A DNA stretch of 64,000 nt from Oceanimonas smirnovii ATCC BAA-899 (GCF_000381965.1 NZ_KB908460.1:1-64000); one strand, 5' to 3'; numbered from the stretch's first letter, positions 27,802-38,165 are shown. Program-made: numbers and translations. Notes: generated by a model from the sequence alone, not told the origin.

Positions 27802-29910
27802 ATGCCTTCTTTCAGCCTGTGGCTGAGACGCATTTTTACTGACAGCCATTTCTTTTTTGCTCTTAAAGTGATGCTGGCCATGGCCAGTTTGCTGCTGGGA
27901 GGCTGGTGGCTGGATCAGGTGCCGGTGGCCGTGACCCTCAGCCTGGGAGCCATGGCCGGCGCCCTGAGCGAGATTGATCACAGACCCGGGCCAAGGCTGG
28001 TGCAACTGCTGGCAGGCCTGTTGTGCTTTTTTGTGGCCGTCACCGGCGTCACCGCCCTTATTGACTCACCCTGGCTGTTTGGTCCCGTACTGGTACTGGC
28101 GACCTTCTGTCTCATTCTGGCCGGTGCCTGGGGCCAGGCCGCGGGCAAGCTGGGTTTTGGGGTTCTGCTGGTATCCATCTATGCCATGCAAGGGCATATC
28201 GACAGCCCCTACTTCTGGTATCAGCCAGTATGGCTGACCGCTGGTGCCGCCTGGTACGGACTGTGTTCATGGCTGATATTGCTGCTCATGCCCTATAAAC
28301 CCGTGCATGAACAGCTGGCTCAGTGTTATTTTGCCCTGTCCCGCTATCTGCTGGCCAAATCGCGTTTTTTTGACAGCCCCAACGAACTGCATCAGGGCTT
28401 TCGCCACCAGCTGGCGCAGGTCAATATTCAGCTGGTCAACAGTCTGGAGCTGACCAAACAGATGCTGAACCGGCGGTTAAAGGGCAGGCAGCCTGATGAC
28501 GAGCTGGCCCGGCTGCTGGAGCTGTATTTACTGGTGCAGAGCATGCACGAACGGGCTGCTTCCAGTCATTATTCCTATAGCCAGCTGAACCAGGCGCTGG
28601 ATCAGGCCGAAGTGCTGACCGGCTATCAGGTGCTGCTGGCGGAGCTTGGTGAGGCCTGTTACCGGCTGGGGCTGGCCATTCTCACCCACAAGCCTTATGT
28701 TCCCGACAAACGCATTGGCTGGGAGCTGTCGGCATTAAAGGATCAGCTCGATTACAGCCACTTGCGACGGCACTATTCTTCCGAGCTGATGAGCCCGCTG
28801 CGGTTTTTAACCCGGAACATGCAGCATGTGTATGACACATTATTACGGGCAAAAGAACTGACCGCAGGCGCAATGCCGGCAGACAGTCAGCGGGCCGAGC
28901 TGGCAAGACCGCCTTCTCAGCCGCTGGGAGAGCGACTGAAGGCCTTGCTGAACCCCAATGCCATTTTGTTCCGTCATGGTGTTCGCCTGAGCCTGTGCTT
29001 TGCGCTGGGTTACGGCCTGATTGCCACTCTTGAGCTGGAGCGGGGTTACTGGATATTGCTGACCAGCCTGTTTGTGTGCCAGCCCAGTTTCAGTGCCACC
29101 CGCCAGCGTCTGAGCGAGCGGACCCTGGGCACCCTGGCGGGTATCGTGGCCAGCGTGCCCCTGCTCTGGCTGTTTCCGGCCGTGGAAAGCCAGCTGTTTA
29201 TGCTGCTGCTGTGTGCTTTTATCTTTTTTACCCAGGTACGCATCAATTACAGCTGGGCGGTGTTTTTTATTACGCTGTTTGTGTTGCTGGCCTTTAACCT
29301 GCAAGGGGCAAGTCTGCAGGAGGCAGCACGCACACCTGTGCTGCTGCCCCGGCTGTTTGATACGCTGACAGGCTGTGCCCTGGCGTTTGTGGCCGTCTGG
29401 TATATCTGGCCCGACTGGCAGCGCCGGCATCTGCCTCAGCTGCTGGCAGAGGCCATGCGGGCCAATGCAGCTTATCTGGCCGCCATCACTCATCAGCACG
29501 ACAGCCGGGATAATCTGGCCTACCGGCTGGCCCGCAAGCAGGCGCACCTGGCTGATAACAAGCTGGCTCAGGCCTGGCAGAACATTCGGGTGGAGCCGGT
29601 CTCAAAGCACTGGCTCAACCTGTGTTTTGAAATTGCCTACCGCAACCATGCACTCCTGTCTTATTTGTCTACCCTGGGCGCACACCGGGATCAGGGCCTG
29701 AGTTTGCCTGTGGCACTGACCGGTGAGCTGAACCAGCGTCTGTGTGCCGCAGCCAGTGCCCTCGACAGCCACACCCCTTTGCCTCCGCAGCTGCCGTTGC
29801 CGGTCATGGCCGGCGACAATGAGCAGGAGCAGGACATACTGGCGCGCCAGCTGCACAATAATATGGTGCTGCTGGTCAACGATTTGTATCAGCTGGCAAA
29901 GGATGTGTGA
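27802..29910 (+). CDS. yccS: FUSC-family inner membrane protein YccS
   Basis: A 702-residue protein with two blocks of membrane helices (about 20-160 and 390-530), each followed by a soluble helical region. This is the YccS/FUSC layout, related to aromatic acid efflux pumps such as AaeB. The transported substrate is not known. The start at 27802 lies 12 bases past the yccA terminator, so transcription by readthrough or from a promoter inside yccA is likely. Confidence 0.88.
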   Translation: MPSFSLWLRRIFTDSHFFFALKVMLAMASLLLGGWWLDQVPVAVTLSLGAMAGALSEIDHRPGPRLVQLLAGLLCFFVAVTGVTALIDSPWLFGPVLVLATFCLILAGAWGQAAGKLGFGVLLVSIYAMQGHIDSPYFWYQPVWLTAGAAWYGLCSWLILLLMPYKPVHEQLAQCYFALSRYLLAKSRFFDSPNELHQGFRHQLAQVNIQLVNSLELTKQMLNRRLKGRQPDDELARLLELYLLVQSMHERAASSHYSYSQLNQALDQAEVLTGYQVLLAELGEACYRLGLAILTHKPYVPDKRIGWELSALKDQLDYSHLRRHYSSELMSPLRFLTRNMQHVYDTLLRAKELTAGAMPADSQRAELARPPSQPLGERLKALLNPNAILFRHGVRLSLCFALGYGLIATLELERGYWILLTSLFVCQPSFSATRQRLSERTLGTLAGIVASVPLLWLFPAVESQLFMLLLCAFIFFTQVRINYSWAVFFITLFVLLAFNLQGASLQEAARTPVLLPRLFDTLTGCALAFVAVWYIWPDWQRRHLPQLLAEAMRANAAYLAAITHQHDSRDNLAYRLARKQAHLADNKLAQAWQNIRVEPVSKHWLNLCFEIAYRNHALLSYLSTLGAHRDQGLSLPVALTGELNQRLCAAASALDSHTPLPPQLPLPVMAGDNEQEQDILARQLHNNMVLLVNDLYQLAKDV

Positions 29911-29926
29911 AAGCTGGAAGCCAGAA

Positions 29927-30060
29927 GAAGCATCAGTGCGGTTACACTCCGCCGACACGCTTCAAGCCCATCCATGGGACGCTCGGCAAATGCCATCCAT
30001 GGCATTTGACGGTCGGCTTCGGTAATCCCCACTGCTGCTTTGAGTAAGATCGGCATTGTC
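29927..30060 (+). repeat. Composite intergenic repeat, copy A
   Basis: A stretch of about 130 bases starting GAAGCATCAGTGCGGTTACA and continuing through CGCCGACACGCTTC, GACGCTCGGCAAATG, the palindrome around CCATCCATGG, TTGACGGTCGGC and CCCCACTGCTGCTT. The same blocks in the same order occur inverted at 38262-38476. It is preceded by AAGCTGGAAGCCAGAAG, a member of the AGCTT repeat family. It fills the yccS-tusE gap. Confidence 0.8.
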
Positions 30061-30113
30061 ATGGAGTGAAATGTGTCCTTTGAGTAAAATGGTGTCCGAT
30101 ACGAGGAGACATC

Positions 30114-30443
30114 ATGTTTGAATTTGAAGGCAGGTCCGTCGAGACCGACGCACAGGGTTATCTGAAACATCATGAAGACTGGCAGCCGGCCATGGTGGCG
30201 CTGCTGGCCGAGCAGGAAGGCATCACCCTGACTGATGAGCATCTGGAAGTCATTCATTTTGTGCGGGCGTTTTATCTGAAGTACAACACCTCGCCGGCCA
30301 TTCGGGCACTGGTAAAGGCCATGGCCAAGGAGCTGGGTGAAGACAAGGGAAACAGCCGTTATCTTTACCGGCTGTTTCCTAAAGGGCCGGCCAAGCAGGC
30401 CACCAAGCTGGCAGGCCTGCCCAAACCAGTGAAGTGTATCTAA
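30114..30443 (+). CDS. tusE: Sulfur relay protein TusE (DsrC family)
   Basis: A 109-residue DsrC/TusE protein that takes a persulfide from TusBCD and passes it to MnmA for 2-thiouridine in tRNA. The conserved penultimate cysteine (KCI, Cys108) is present, and the helical core matches the family. The RBS is GAGGAG before the ATG at 30114. Short intergenic spacer with a repeat element precedes it. Confidence 0.94.
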   Translation: MFEFEGRSVETDAQGYLKHHEDWQPAMVALLAEQEGITLTDEHLEVIHFVRAFYLKYNTSPAIRALVKAMAKELGEDKGNSRYLYRLFPKGPAKQATKLAGLPKPVKCI

Positions 30444-30480
30444 AATAAAATGCTCCGGCTTTCGCCGGAGTGTTTTATTT
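30441..30480. terminator. Bidirectional terminator between tusE and dedD
   Basis: CTCCGGC and GCCGGAG enclose TTTC, flanked by AAAATAAAA on one side and TTTTATTT on the other, so both convergent genes are served. Confidence 0.9.
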
Positions 30481-31083
30481 GGCCAGTACCTTGCCCTTGA
30501 GGCCGGTAAGCCGTTCCAGAGCAGGAAGCTGCTGTTCAAGGCGCGCTTTGGCATCGGGACCGATCCAGACCCGGTTAAGCTCTCCCTGACGCGGCACAGA
30601 CGGGGTCGTATTCACACGATAGCCCGCCGCCCTGAGCTTGGCCACCAGGGCATTGACGTTGTCGGCATTACGAAACGCGCCCAGTTGAGCAACATAACCG
30701 CCGCCAGCCGGTGTCACAGGCTGAGGTTCGGGTTTAACCACTGGGGCCGGTCTGGGCTCGGGTTTGGGAGTCGGTGCCGGCTCTGCTTTGGGTGCGGGTT
30801 TTGAAGCCGGTGCCTGAGCCACTTCTGGCTGTGGCTGAGGTGCCGGTCTGGGCGGCGTGGCCGGTGCTTCCTGTACCGTTTCCATGGTCCAGGTCTCTGC
30901 CCTGGCCGGTTCGGGTGGTGTTATTACCGGCTGCACCGGCTCCAGCTCAGGACGGAGCGGAATGGATACCACTTCTTCCGGCATGGGTGGCTGCTTGCCA
31001 TCCAGCAGGTCGGGTAGAAAAATGACACCCAGTGCCACCAGAATAATGGTCCCTACCAGACGATGCTGAAACTGGGTTGCCAC
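30475..31083 (-). CDS. dedD: Cell division protein DedD (SPOR domain)
   Basis: A 202-residue protein: a single N-terminal membrane helix (LVGTIILVALGVIFLPDLL), a long Pro/Glu/Ala-rich periplasmic linker, and a C-terminal SPOR domain (about 130-202, starting YVAQLGAFRNADNVNALV) that binds denuded septal peptidoglycan. A GTG start at 31083 is chosen because AAGGAG precedes it and the resulting start (ATQFQHRLVGTI) aligns with E. coli DedD. Starts one base after the folC stop. Confidence 0.9.
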   Translation of the reverse strand: MATQFQHRLVGTIILVALGVIFLPDLLDGKQPPMPEEVVSIPLRPELEPVQPVITPPEPARAETWTMETVQEAPATPPRPAPQPQPEVAQAPASKPAPKAEPAPTPKPEPRPAPVVKPEPQPVTPAGGGYVAQLGAFRNADNVNALVAKLRAAGYRVNTTPSVPRQGELNRVWIGPDAKARLEQQLPALERLTGLKGKVLAK

Positions 31084-31084
31084 G

Positions 31085-32320
31085 TTAAAGCTCCTTCTGC
31101 TGAGTCCGGTGCCAGGCCAGGGCCTCGGCCACGGTAAAGAATGAACCAAATACCACCACACGTTCGCCCTCGGCTCGGGCTGCCAGTGCCGCCGTCAGCG
31201 CTGCGGTTACCGACTCAAAGTAAGCGGCGTGATTCAGCAATGCCGACAGCTCACTGCCATCAGCACCACGCGGGCCTGCCAGCGTTGCCGGATACCAGTG
31301 GCTGACCAAGGGTGTCAGTGCCGCCAGGGTGGCGCTTATATCCTTGTCTTTGAGCATGCCCACCACCGCATGAATGCTGCCCTGCCCTTCAGCAAGACGG
31401 GACGCCAGATAGGTTGCCGACTCAGGGTTGTGGGCCACATCCAGCCACAAGCCGGGCGACAGCTCGGTCAGCCGGCCTGCCAGGCGGGCCTGACGCAAAC
31501 CGGTAGCAATGGCATCAACAGATAACCTGAAGGGAGAGGCAGCCAGAACAGCCAGCGCCGTGGCGGCGTTCATCAGCGGCAGGCCCGGCACCGGCAGGCC
31601 GTCAAACTGTTTGCCGGCCATGGTGAACGACCAGCTGTCGCCCTGCTGCTGCCAGTGAAAGTCACGGCCACTGAAGGCCATGGGGGTGCCCTTTTGCCTG
31701 GCCTGCTCGGCAATACTGGCTGGCGGGTTGGGATCACCACACACCGCCGGTTTGCCGGCACGCAGTATGCCGGCTTTTTCATAACCAATGACGTCGCGGT
31801 CCGATCCCAGCCAGTCAGTATGATCCAGCGCTATGGTGGTGATGACTGCCTGATCCGAGTCCACCACATTGGTGGCATCAAGCCGGCCGCCCAGTCCCAC
31901 TTCCAGCAACACCACATCAGGGCACTTGGCGCGAAACAGCCAGAGTGCCGCCAGGGTGCCAAATTCGAAATAGGTGAGCGCGGTATCGCCCCGGGCTTCT
32001 TCTACTGCAGCAAAGGCATCACAGAACGCCTGTTCATCAGCAAAGTCACCGTTGATACGCACCCGCTCCCGGTAATCCAGCAGGTGAGGCGAAGAGTACA
32101 CTCCTACCGTCATCCCCCCGGCCATCAGCATGCTTTCAAGCAAGGCACAGGTGGAGCCCTTACCGTTGGTGCCGCCTACCGTAATCACATAAGAGGGCAG
32201 GCTCAGCAGTCCCAGCCGGCCGGCCACGCGCTGCATACGCTCCAGGCCCAGCTCAATGCGGGCCATGTTCAGGCCTTCCAGCAGGGTCAGCCAGTCTGCC
32301 AGGGTGCGAGGCATCGGCAT
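31085..32320 (-). CDS. folC: Dihydrofolate/folylpolyglutamate synthase
   Basis: A 411-residue Mur-ligase-family enzyme that makes dihydrofolate from dihydropteroate and adds glutamates to folates. The P-loop is VGGTNGKGSTCALLE near residue 50, and the VYSSPHLLDYRERV segment is characteristic. Its ATG shares one base with the accD stop. The accD-folC-dedD order is the same as in E. coli. Confidence 0.95.
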   Translation of the reverse strand: MPMPRTLADWLTLLEGLNMARIELGLERMQRVAGRLGLLSLPSYVITVGGTNGKGSTCALLESMLMAGGMTVGVYSSPHLLDYRERVRINGDFADEQAFCDAFAAVEEARGDTALTYFEFGTLAALWLFRAKCPDVVLLEVGLGGRLDATNVVDSDQAVITTIALDHTDWLGSDRDVIGYEKAGILRAGKPAVCGDPNPPASIAEQARQKGTPMAFSGRDFHWQQQGDSWSFTMAGKQFDGLPVPGLPLMNAATALAVLAASPFRLSVDAIATGLRQARLAGRLTELSPGLWLDVAHNPESATYLASRLAEGQGSIHAVVGMLKDKDISATLAALTPLVSHWYPATLAGPRGADGSELSALLNHAAYFESVTAALTAALAARAEGERVVVFGSFFTVAEALAWHRTQQKEL

Positions 32321-33183
32321 CAGATTTCCAGCGGCTCCTGGTTCATCAGCTTGCCCAGCAGACCGGCGAGGCGATCACGCATTTCCCGGCGATCGATGAT
32401 CATGTCGATGGCACCGTGCTCCAGCAGGAATTCACTGCGCTGAAAACCTTCAGGCAGTTTTTCACGCACCGTCTGCTCAATCACGCGAGGACCGGCAAAG
32501 CCGATCAGCGCTTTGGGCTCGCCCACGTTCACATCACCCAGCATGGCCAGACTGGCAGACACGCCACCCATAGTAGGGTCGGTCAGCACCGAGATATAAG
32601 GCAGACCGGCTTCAGACAGACGGTTCAGCGCCGCACTGGTTTTGGCCATCTGCATCAGCGACATCAGGGCTTCCTGCATGCGGGCACCGCCGGAAGCAGA
32701 GAAGCACACCAGAGCGCGGTTTTCTTCCAGGCAGGCTTCAACCGCCTTAACAAAGCGGGCACCTACCACAGAGGCCATGGAGCCGCCCATAAAGGCAAAC
32801 TCAAAGGAGCAGGCCACCACCGGCAGGCCACGCAGTGTGCCTTTCATGACCACCATGGCGTCTTTTTCATTGCTGCTCTTCTGGGCGGCAGAAATGCGAT
32901 CCTTGTAACGCTTGGAATCCTTGAACTTGAGAATGTCCTGCGGCTCCAGCTCGCTGCCCAGCTCTTCGCGGCCGTCCTGATCCAGGAACTTGTCGAGACG
33001 ATCACGGGCACTGATGCGCATGTGGTGATCACACTTGGGGCAGACTTCCAGATTACGCTCCAGCTCGGCACGGTAAAGCACCTGCTCGCAGTTGGTGCAC
33101 TTGGTCCAGACTCCTTCCGGAATATTATGGCGACGTACGCCGATGTTCTTGTTCTTGGGGAGAATTTTCTCAAGCCAGCTCAT
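32320..33183 (-). CDS. accD: Acetyl-CoA carboxylase carboxyltransferase beta subunit
   Basis: A 287-residue subunit that, with AccA, transfers carboxyl from biotin to acetyl-CoA, the committed step of fatty acid synthesis. The N-terminal zinc ribbon has CTNCEQ and CPKCDHH (about residues 33-55). The crotonase-like body contains [18 protein letters not shown] and [15 protein letters not shown]. Length slightly under E. coli (304). Confidence 0.96.
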   Translation of the reverse strand: MSWLEKILPKNKNIGVRRHNIPEGVWTKCTNCEQVLYRAELERNLEVCPKCDHHMRISARDRLDKFLDQDGREELGSELEPQDILKFKDSKRYKDRISAAQKSSNEKDAMVVMKGTLRGLPVVACSFEFAFMGGSMASVVGARFVKAVEACLEENRALVCFSASGGARMQEALMSLMQMAKTSAALNRLSEAGLPYISVLTDPTMGGVSASLAMLGDVNVGEPKALIGFAGPRVIEQTVREKLPEGFQRSEFLLEHGAIDMIIDRREMRDRLAGLLGKLMNQEPLEI

Positions 33184-33259
33184 GGAAATCCTTAATCATT
33201 GTTCGTGGTTGTCACGCAGCGGTCATTAAATCATATATTCGGCTGCGGGTTGATAAAAA

Positions 33260-34051
33260 TTAAAGTTGGTCGGGCAGCCACAAGGGCCCCGGAATGGTCT
33301 TCGGCAGCGCGTACTCTGCGGGGTAATCCACTTCCACCAGATAGAGGCCGCCGGCCTTGGCCGTCACCCCGGCCAGGTTGCGGTCCCGCCCTTCCAGTAC
33401 CTGCTTTACCCAGGCCGCATCGGCTTCGCCCATGCCCACCTTGAGCAGGGTGCCGGTGATATTGCGCACCATATGATGCAAAAAGGCATTGGCCTTGATA
33501 TCGAGCACAATATAGTGGCCAAAACGCTGTACGTTAAGGTGCATAATATTGCGCCAGGGGCTTTTGGACTGACACTGTACGGCGCGAAAGGCACTGAAAT
33601 CCCGCTCACCCAGCAGGCACTGACCCGCCTCGTGCATTTTAGCGGCGTCGATATGACCGGCATAATGGCTGACCCCGGCACCGTGAATGGCCGGGCGCAT
33701 ATTATGATTGAAAATAATATACCGGTAGCGACGGGCGCTGGCGCTGAAACGGGCATGAAACTCATCAGGCACCGCTTTGACCCAGCGCACGGCAATGTCC
33801 GGCGGCAGGTTGGCATTCATGCCTAAGGTCCAGGCCCCGTCGGGGCGAATGGCGTGCGTGTCGAAGTGCACCACCTGTGCCGTACCGTGCACACCGGCGT
33901 CAGTACGGCCGGCACATTGTACCTCTATGGGGTGATCGGCAATCTTTGAAAGGGCTTTTTCTACCTCTTCCTGGACACTGGGAACTTCCCGCTGCCGTTG
34001 CCAGCCGTAATAGCGGCTGCCGTCATACTCTATGCCAAGGGCGATGCGCAT
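33260..34051 (-). CDS. truA: tRNA pseudouridine(38-40) synthase TruA
   Basis: A 263-residue enzyme that modifies positions 38-40 of tRNA anticodon arms. The catalytic Asp is in [11 protein letters not shown] (about residue 53), and the start [18 protein letters not shown] is typical. An upstream TTG adds four residues and is not used. Between fimV and accD, matching the truA-accD linkage known elsewhere. Confidence 0.95.
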   Translation of the reverse strand: MRIALGIEYDGSRYYGWQRQREVPSVQEEVEKALSKIADHPIEVQCAGRTDAGVHGTAQVVHFDTHAIRPDGAWTLGMNANLPPDIAVRWVKAVPDEFHARFSASARRYRYIIFNHNMRPAIHGAGVSHYAGHIDAAKMHEAGQCLLGERDFSAFRAVQCQSKSPWRNIMHLNVQRFGHYIVLDIKANAFLHHMVRNITGTLLKVGMGEADAAWVKQVLEGRDRNLAGVTAKAGGLYLVEVDYPAEYALPKTIPGPLWLPDQL

Positions 34052-34108
34052 ATTCAGTTCCAAGAAAAAAAGAGGCTAATTATAACCGTTGCCACAGCAA
34101 AATGAAGA

Positions 34109-34128
34109 ACCGGCCGCAAGCGGCCGGT
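34109..34128 (-). terminator. Hairpin between fimV and truA
   Basis: ACCGGCCG and CGGCCGGT enclose CAAG. The minus-strand sequence after the stem (TTCTTCATTTT) is T-rich but not a clean run, so termination is probably weak. Confidence 0.5.
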
Positions 34129-34152
34129 AGTGAACAAGAAAACCGCCCTGGC

Positions 34153-36063
34153 TTAGCGTCTGTCGAGCCGTTGCAACAGTTTGCGGGCATCATTCTGATG
34201 TTGCTCACTGCCTTTTTCCAGCGCTTCGTTCAGCAGTTCACGGGCACTGTCGATGTCGTCAATTTCAATATAGGCTCGGGCCAAATCCAGCTTGGCGCCC
34301 ATGCCGCCTTCATCAGCATCGATATCAACGTCCTGACTGTTACCCAGCAGGTCGGCATAGTCGTCCAGCTCCTGACGCACCATGGGCTCTCGCTCGTCGG
34401 CAAAGGAACGGCTGTCTGACTGCATGGCAGACAGCGCATCGGCTTCCTGCTCGGCCAGGGTGCCGGCCAGAATGTCGTCAAACTCGTCGGCAGCCTTGTT
34501 TACCGCGCCCTGCTCAGCCAGTGATTCAGGTGCTTCGCTGGCCGAAGCCGGCTGTGGCTCGTCGTCACCAAGGTCAAACAGGGCTTCATCCAATGGTTCG
34601 TCGAGTGCTGGCGGTGCTGTCTGCTCCGGCTCAGGCGTGACCGCCTCATCATCAAAGAACACCTCTTCCTGATCAGCCGTTGTTTCATCCTCAAACAGTA
34701 TGTCTTCTGCAGCAGCGGCATCATCGTCAAAACGTAGCTCTCGTGGCTCCGGCTCAATGGTTTCATCATCCAGCAGCGGCTCTGGCTGTCCGGCCTGTGC
34801 CATATCATCGAACAGGGCTTCTTCCTGCTGCTCGGCGGTCGTCTCGTCAGCTGCCTCTTGTGCTTCCAGCTGCTGCTGTTCTTCCAGAAAACGAGCAAAG
34901 GCATCTTCATCAATTTCAGGTTCGGCTTTTACTTCAGGCTGCTCCGAGGCAGCAGGATGGGGCTCATCTGCAGGAAGATCGACGGCAAAGATGTCATCAA
35001 AGTCATTGGTGTCTTCATCCAGCATCTGTTCCGATGTGTGATCCTGCTCTGCGAGCTCTTGCCTGGTACGGCGACGCCACCACAATGTAAAGAGTGCCAG
35101 CAGCAAAAGCGCCGGCAAGGTCAGTAAAATAGCCAGGTTCAGCGGCTGCTTCAGCAGCTGGCTTAACCAACCCTTGTCTGCGTCAGCAGCCGGCTGAGCC
35201 GCCGTGTCTGCTCTGGTCAGTTTCAGCTCATTGACTTCTGCAGTCAGCTGCCCCAGGCGGTTGCGCAAGGCCTGATTATTATCGGACAGCTCGGCCAGCT
35301 GTTCGTTGGACATGGCGACTTGTTCACGCAGCTCATCCAGCAACTGGGCCTGCAATCTGGCCAGGGCCGTTTGTTCGGCTTGCCCGGCACTGCTGTCTGC
35401 AGGTGCTTCAGACACGGCAGCAGGCTGCCCGGAAACAGCGGACGCTGACCGGGGCGGTGTCGCGACTGCGGCAGGCTGCACCGCTCTGGGTTCACTCAGG
35501 CCATTGGAGGCCGGTGTGGGTTCGGGCTTGGCTGCGGCAGGCGGTGTGGCCACCGCAGGGGCTGGTACGGGCTCTGCTGCCGGCTCCGGTCTGGGTGCTG
35601 GCCTGGCTTGTACTGGTTTGGCCTGTGCGGCAGGTGCCGGTGCCCGGGTAACGGTGCGGTTACCCTGACGACTTAAACGGCGAAACTCGGCTTCTGCTTC
35701 ACGGGGGGTACGCTGCTGTGCCTGGCTGAGTGTGGGCAGCGTCAGGGTTGCGCCCCGCTGCAGATAATTGATATTGCCCCGGACAAAGGCACCGGGATTC
35801 AGGTAATACAGCGCCACCATGGTCTGCTGTACCGTGGCAGGGGCTTGAGTATGCTGGGCGGCAATGGACCAGAGTGTGTCTGTGGTGCGCACGGGGCCAT
35901 AACGACGGGCCTGAACAGGCAACGGCGAAGAAACCTGAACGGAAGGTGCCTCGCGTGTTTCTGGCCCGCGTAACTCAATATAAAATTCCTGTGCCGTGGC
36001 CGAAAGAGTAAAGGACAGCCACAGGGCCAGCACGGAATAAAGCGGTGGTCGGCATCTTCTCAT
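34153..36063 (-). CDS. fimV: FimV/HubP family polar protein
   Basis: A 636-residue FimV/HubP-type protein. After a signal peptide (LYSVLALWLSFTLSATAQ) there is a periplasmic LysM-like region (about 45-100, RTTDTLWSIAAQH), a Pro/Ala-rich linker, a coiled coil (about 235-290), one membrane helix (ILLTLPALLLLALFTLWW) and a very acidic cytoplasmic tail. The tail ends in the FimV C-terminal motif (AYIEIDDIDSARELLNEAL). Family members organise type IV pili, chemoreceptors or chromosome origins at the pole. The ATG at 36063 is chosen for its signal peptide; the 30-residue upstream extension lacks one. Linked to pdxB and truA as in Vibrio and Shewanella relatives. Confidence 0.88.
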   Translation of the reverse strand: MRRCRPPLYSVLALWLSFTLSATAQEFYIELRGPETREAPSVQVSSPLPVQARRYGPVRTTDTLWSIAAQHTQAPATVQQTMVALYYLNPGAFVRGNINYLQRGATLTLPTLSQAQQRTPREAEAEFRRLSRQGNRTVTRAPAPAAQAKPVQARPAPRPEPAAEPVPAPAVATPPAAAKPEPTPASNGLSEPRAVQPAAVATPPRSASAVSGQPAAVSEAPADSSAGQAEQTALARLQAQLLDELREQVAMSNEQLAELSDNNQALRNRLGQLTAEVNELKLTRADTAAQPAADADKGWLSQLLKQPLNLAILLTLPALLLLALFTLWWRRRTRQELAEQDHTSEQMLDEDTNDFDDIFAVDLPADEPHPAASEQPEVKAEPEIDEDAFARFLEEQQQLEAQEAADETTAEQQEEALFDDMAQAGQPEPLLDDETIEPEPRELRFDDDAAAAEDILFEDETTADQEEVFFDDEAVTPEPEQTAPPALDEPLDEALFDLGDDEPQPASASEAPESLAEQGAVNKAADEFDDILAGTLAEQEADALSAMQSDSRSFADEREPMVRQELDDYADLLGNSQDVDIDADEGGMGAKLDLARAYIEIDDIDSARELLNEALEKGSEQHQNDARKLLQRLDRR

Positions 36064-36177
36064 TATCTTATTGGTATCCCTTGTTCTGACTCTGGCCGGC
36101 AACCCTGAAGGTCCGGCTGACCATGGCACAAGTGTAGAAAAAAACAGTGCCAATAGGAACTTATCTGTCGGCTTATT

Positions 36178-37311
36178 CTAGTTATGCTTATCGGCCGCCT
36201 GTGCCGGCACCTTGAATCCGAGGCGCTCATCAAGACCGACGCCCTGCAATATCAGTGAGCCCAGCTCCCGGCGCTCTGCATAATGTTTGCGTAATGCATC
36301 AAAAAAATCCGGTGCGCCCGTGGCCAGACCACGGCGAAAGCCGCTATCGTCATGTGCTATGTCGTACACCAGCCGGACCAGCTGCTCAAGCTGATGCTGA
36401 CTGGGTGCGCGCGTCAGACTCACAGCGCTGATATCCGGTGCGGGCAGCAGACTGGCGATACTGTGTTGCTCGGCACGGCCAATATGCTGACACAGAGCAC
36501 GATAGAGCGCAAAAGTGCCCCTTGCCTTACCTTCCAGACTATAGCCGGCAATATGCGGCGTGGCGATCAGCACATAAGGGACCAGCGCTGCCAGCACGGC
36601 CGGCTCATGCTCCCATACATCCATGACCAGGGTCAGCGGCCTGGCACCCTGCTGGCGCGTAAGCAGTGCCTGATTATTCCAGACATCACCACGGCAGGCA
36701 TTGATCAGTACCTGATTTTCATCAAGGGCAGCAATATGAGCGGCATTCAGCAGATGATGAGTTGCATAAGGGCCCTGATGAGTAATGGGCACATGATAGC
36801 TGATGATATCAGCGCTCAGCGCCTGGTCATAATTGACAAGTCCTGCCGCACCGGCTGCGGCCTTGGGCGGATCACAGCGCAGTACTTTCATGCCCAGCCC
36901 TTCAGCCCGGCGAGCCACCTCCGAGCCGGTGTTGCCGGCCCCGATCACTGCCAGGGTTTTATCCGCCAGCTGCCAGTTTTTATGAGCCGCTACTCGCAGC
37001 AGGGCTGCCATCACATAGTCACCTACCGCCACCTTGTTGCAGCCTGGGGCACTGGCAAAGGCAATGCCGCGCTGCGCCAGCAGTTGCGTGTCGATATGGT
37101 CACAGCCAATGGTGGCGGTGCCGACGAACGTCAGTTTATTGGCTTGCTCCAGCAAATGCGCATTTACCTGCGTCACTGAGCGCACCAGCAGCGCATCGGT
37201 ATCATGCAAGTCAGCCGGTACCATGGTACGACCGGGACGCGTAATGACCTCAGCCCAATCACCAAACAGCTCCCGAACAAAGGGCATATTTTCATCGGCC
37301 AGCACTTTCAT
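36178..37311 (-). CDS. pdxB: Erythronate-4-phosphate dehydrogenase
   Basis: A 377-residue D-2-hydroxyacid dehydrogenase of the pyridoxal phosphate pathway. The NAD-binding motif is AVIGAGNTGSEVARR, and the catalytic Arg/His region includes INACRGDVWNN and VWEHEP. The C-terminal dimerisation domain unique to PdxB is present. The ATG at 37311 follows AAGGAG; an upstream start at 37353 is not family-like. First gene of the pdxB-fimV-truA-accD-folC-dedD run. Confidence 0.94.
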   Translation of the reverse strand: MKVLADENMPFVRELFGDWAEVITRPGRTMVPADLHDTDALLVRSVTQVNAHLLEQANKLTFVGTATIGCDHIDTQLLAQRGIAFASAPGCNKVAVGDYVMAALLRVAAHKNWQLADKTLAVIGAGNTGSEVARRAEGLGMKVLRCDPPKAAAGAAGLVNYDQALSADIISYHVPITHQGPYATHHLLNAAHIAALDENQVLINACRGDVWNNQALLTRQQGARPLTLVMDVWEHEPAVLAALVPYVLIATPHIAGYSLEGKARGTFALYRALCQHIGRAEQHSIASLLPAPDISAVSLTRAPSQHQLEQLVRLVYDIAHDDSGFRRGLATGAPDFFDALRKHYAERRELGSLILQGVGLDERLGFKVPAQAADKHN

Positions 37312-37412
37312 GACTATCTCCTTGTTAAATACAGCGTTATTGTACTCTGTCATTGCAACCGCTTCACTGCTACCTTGCTGCTTCGCTGCCTTGTTGTTAT
37401 GAGATTCGCTTC

Positions 37413-38165
37413 ATGAACTTGCGTTTGCTGTTGTTTGTTATTGTGTTGCTGATTGTGCCCGTGGCACTGGCCAGCCTGGCCTGGCAGTGGGATTTGCACT
37501 GGTTTCCGCTGCTGGATCTTGATGAGCCCCCTGCTCTGCTTGCTTACGCCATGACGCTGACGGTGGGCAAGCTGGGCATAGGTTTTACCCTGCTTGCCCT
37601 GAGCGCGCTGATCCTGCACCGCTGGCGCAGCCAGCCACGTCAGCTGCTGGTGTTTTTCTTCTGCCTGTTTGCGGCGCTGGGCAGTGCCTTTGTGACCAAA
37701 ACGGTGGCCAAGCTGTATTTCAAGGAGCCCAGGCCCTATGTGCTGTGGCTGGTACAGCAGGACAAGCTGGCAGACAGCCGCCGTTTTTATGCCAGTCCGG
37801 AAGCCGAGCGTGAGCATGAGTTACAGCAAAGCCTCAGCCGGGTCAGCGATAACCAGATTCCGGACTGGCTCAAGCACCATTGGCAGGAAGAAGTGAACTA
37901 TTCGTTTCCGTCCGGGCATTCGATTGCTGCCATGACCATTGCCGGCTTTTTTTGCCTGATGCTGGGCTACCGGCGTAAACCGGTATGGATGATGCTGACT
38001 CTGGCAGGCTGGGCGGTGGCAGTGTGTTATTCCCGTCTGCTGCTGGGCCTGCACTGGCCGGCGGATATTCTGGCCAGCAGCGTGCTGGGGCTGCTGTTTG
38101 GCGCAGCCGGAGCCTGGAGCTTTGTGGTGCTGGACCGGCGACTGGCATCGCCTGAAAGCAGCTAG
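37413..38165 (+). CDS. PAP2-family phosphatase, PgpB-like
   Basis: A 250-residue membrane phosphatase with about six helices. All three phosphatase motifs are present: KLYFKEPRPYV, SFPSGHS and the R...H block RLLLGLHWPADI. The long loop between motifs 1 and 2 is typical of PgpB, which dephosphorylates phosphatidylglycerol phosphate and undecaprenyl pyrophosphate in E. coli. The ATG at 37413 is used, as it begins the first membrane helix. Divergent from pdxB. Confidence 0.85.
   Translation: MNLRLLLFVIVLLIVPVALASLAWQWDLHWFPLLDLDEPPALLAYAMTLTVGKLGIGFTLLALSALILHRWRSQPRQLLVFFFCLFAALGSAFVTKTVAKLYFKEPRPYVLWLVQQDKLADSRRFYASPEAEREHELQQSLSRVSDNQIPDWLKHHWQEEVNYSFPSGHSIAAMTIAGFFCLMLGYRRKPVWMMLTLAGWAVAVCYSRLLLGLHWPADILASSVLGLLFGAAGAWSFVVLDRRLASPESS

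Noticed and set aside
29889..30554. A 221-codon open frame antisense to tusE and the repeat element
   Set aside because: Covers tusE and copy A of the repeat; the peptide changes character along its length and has no domain.
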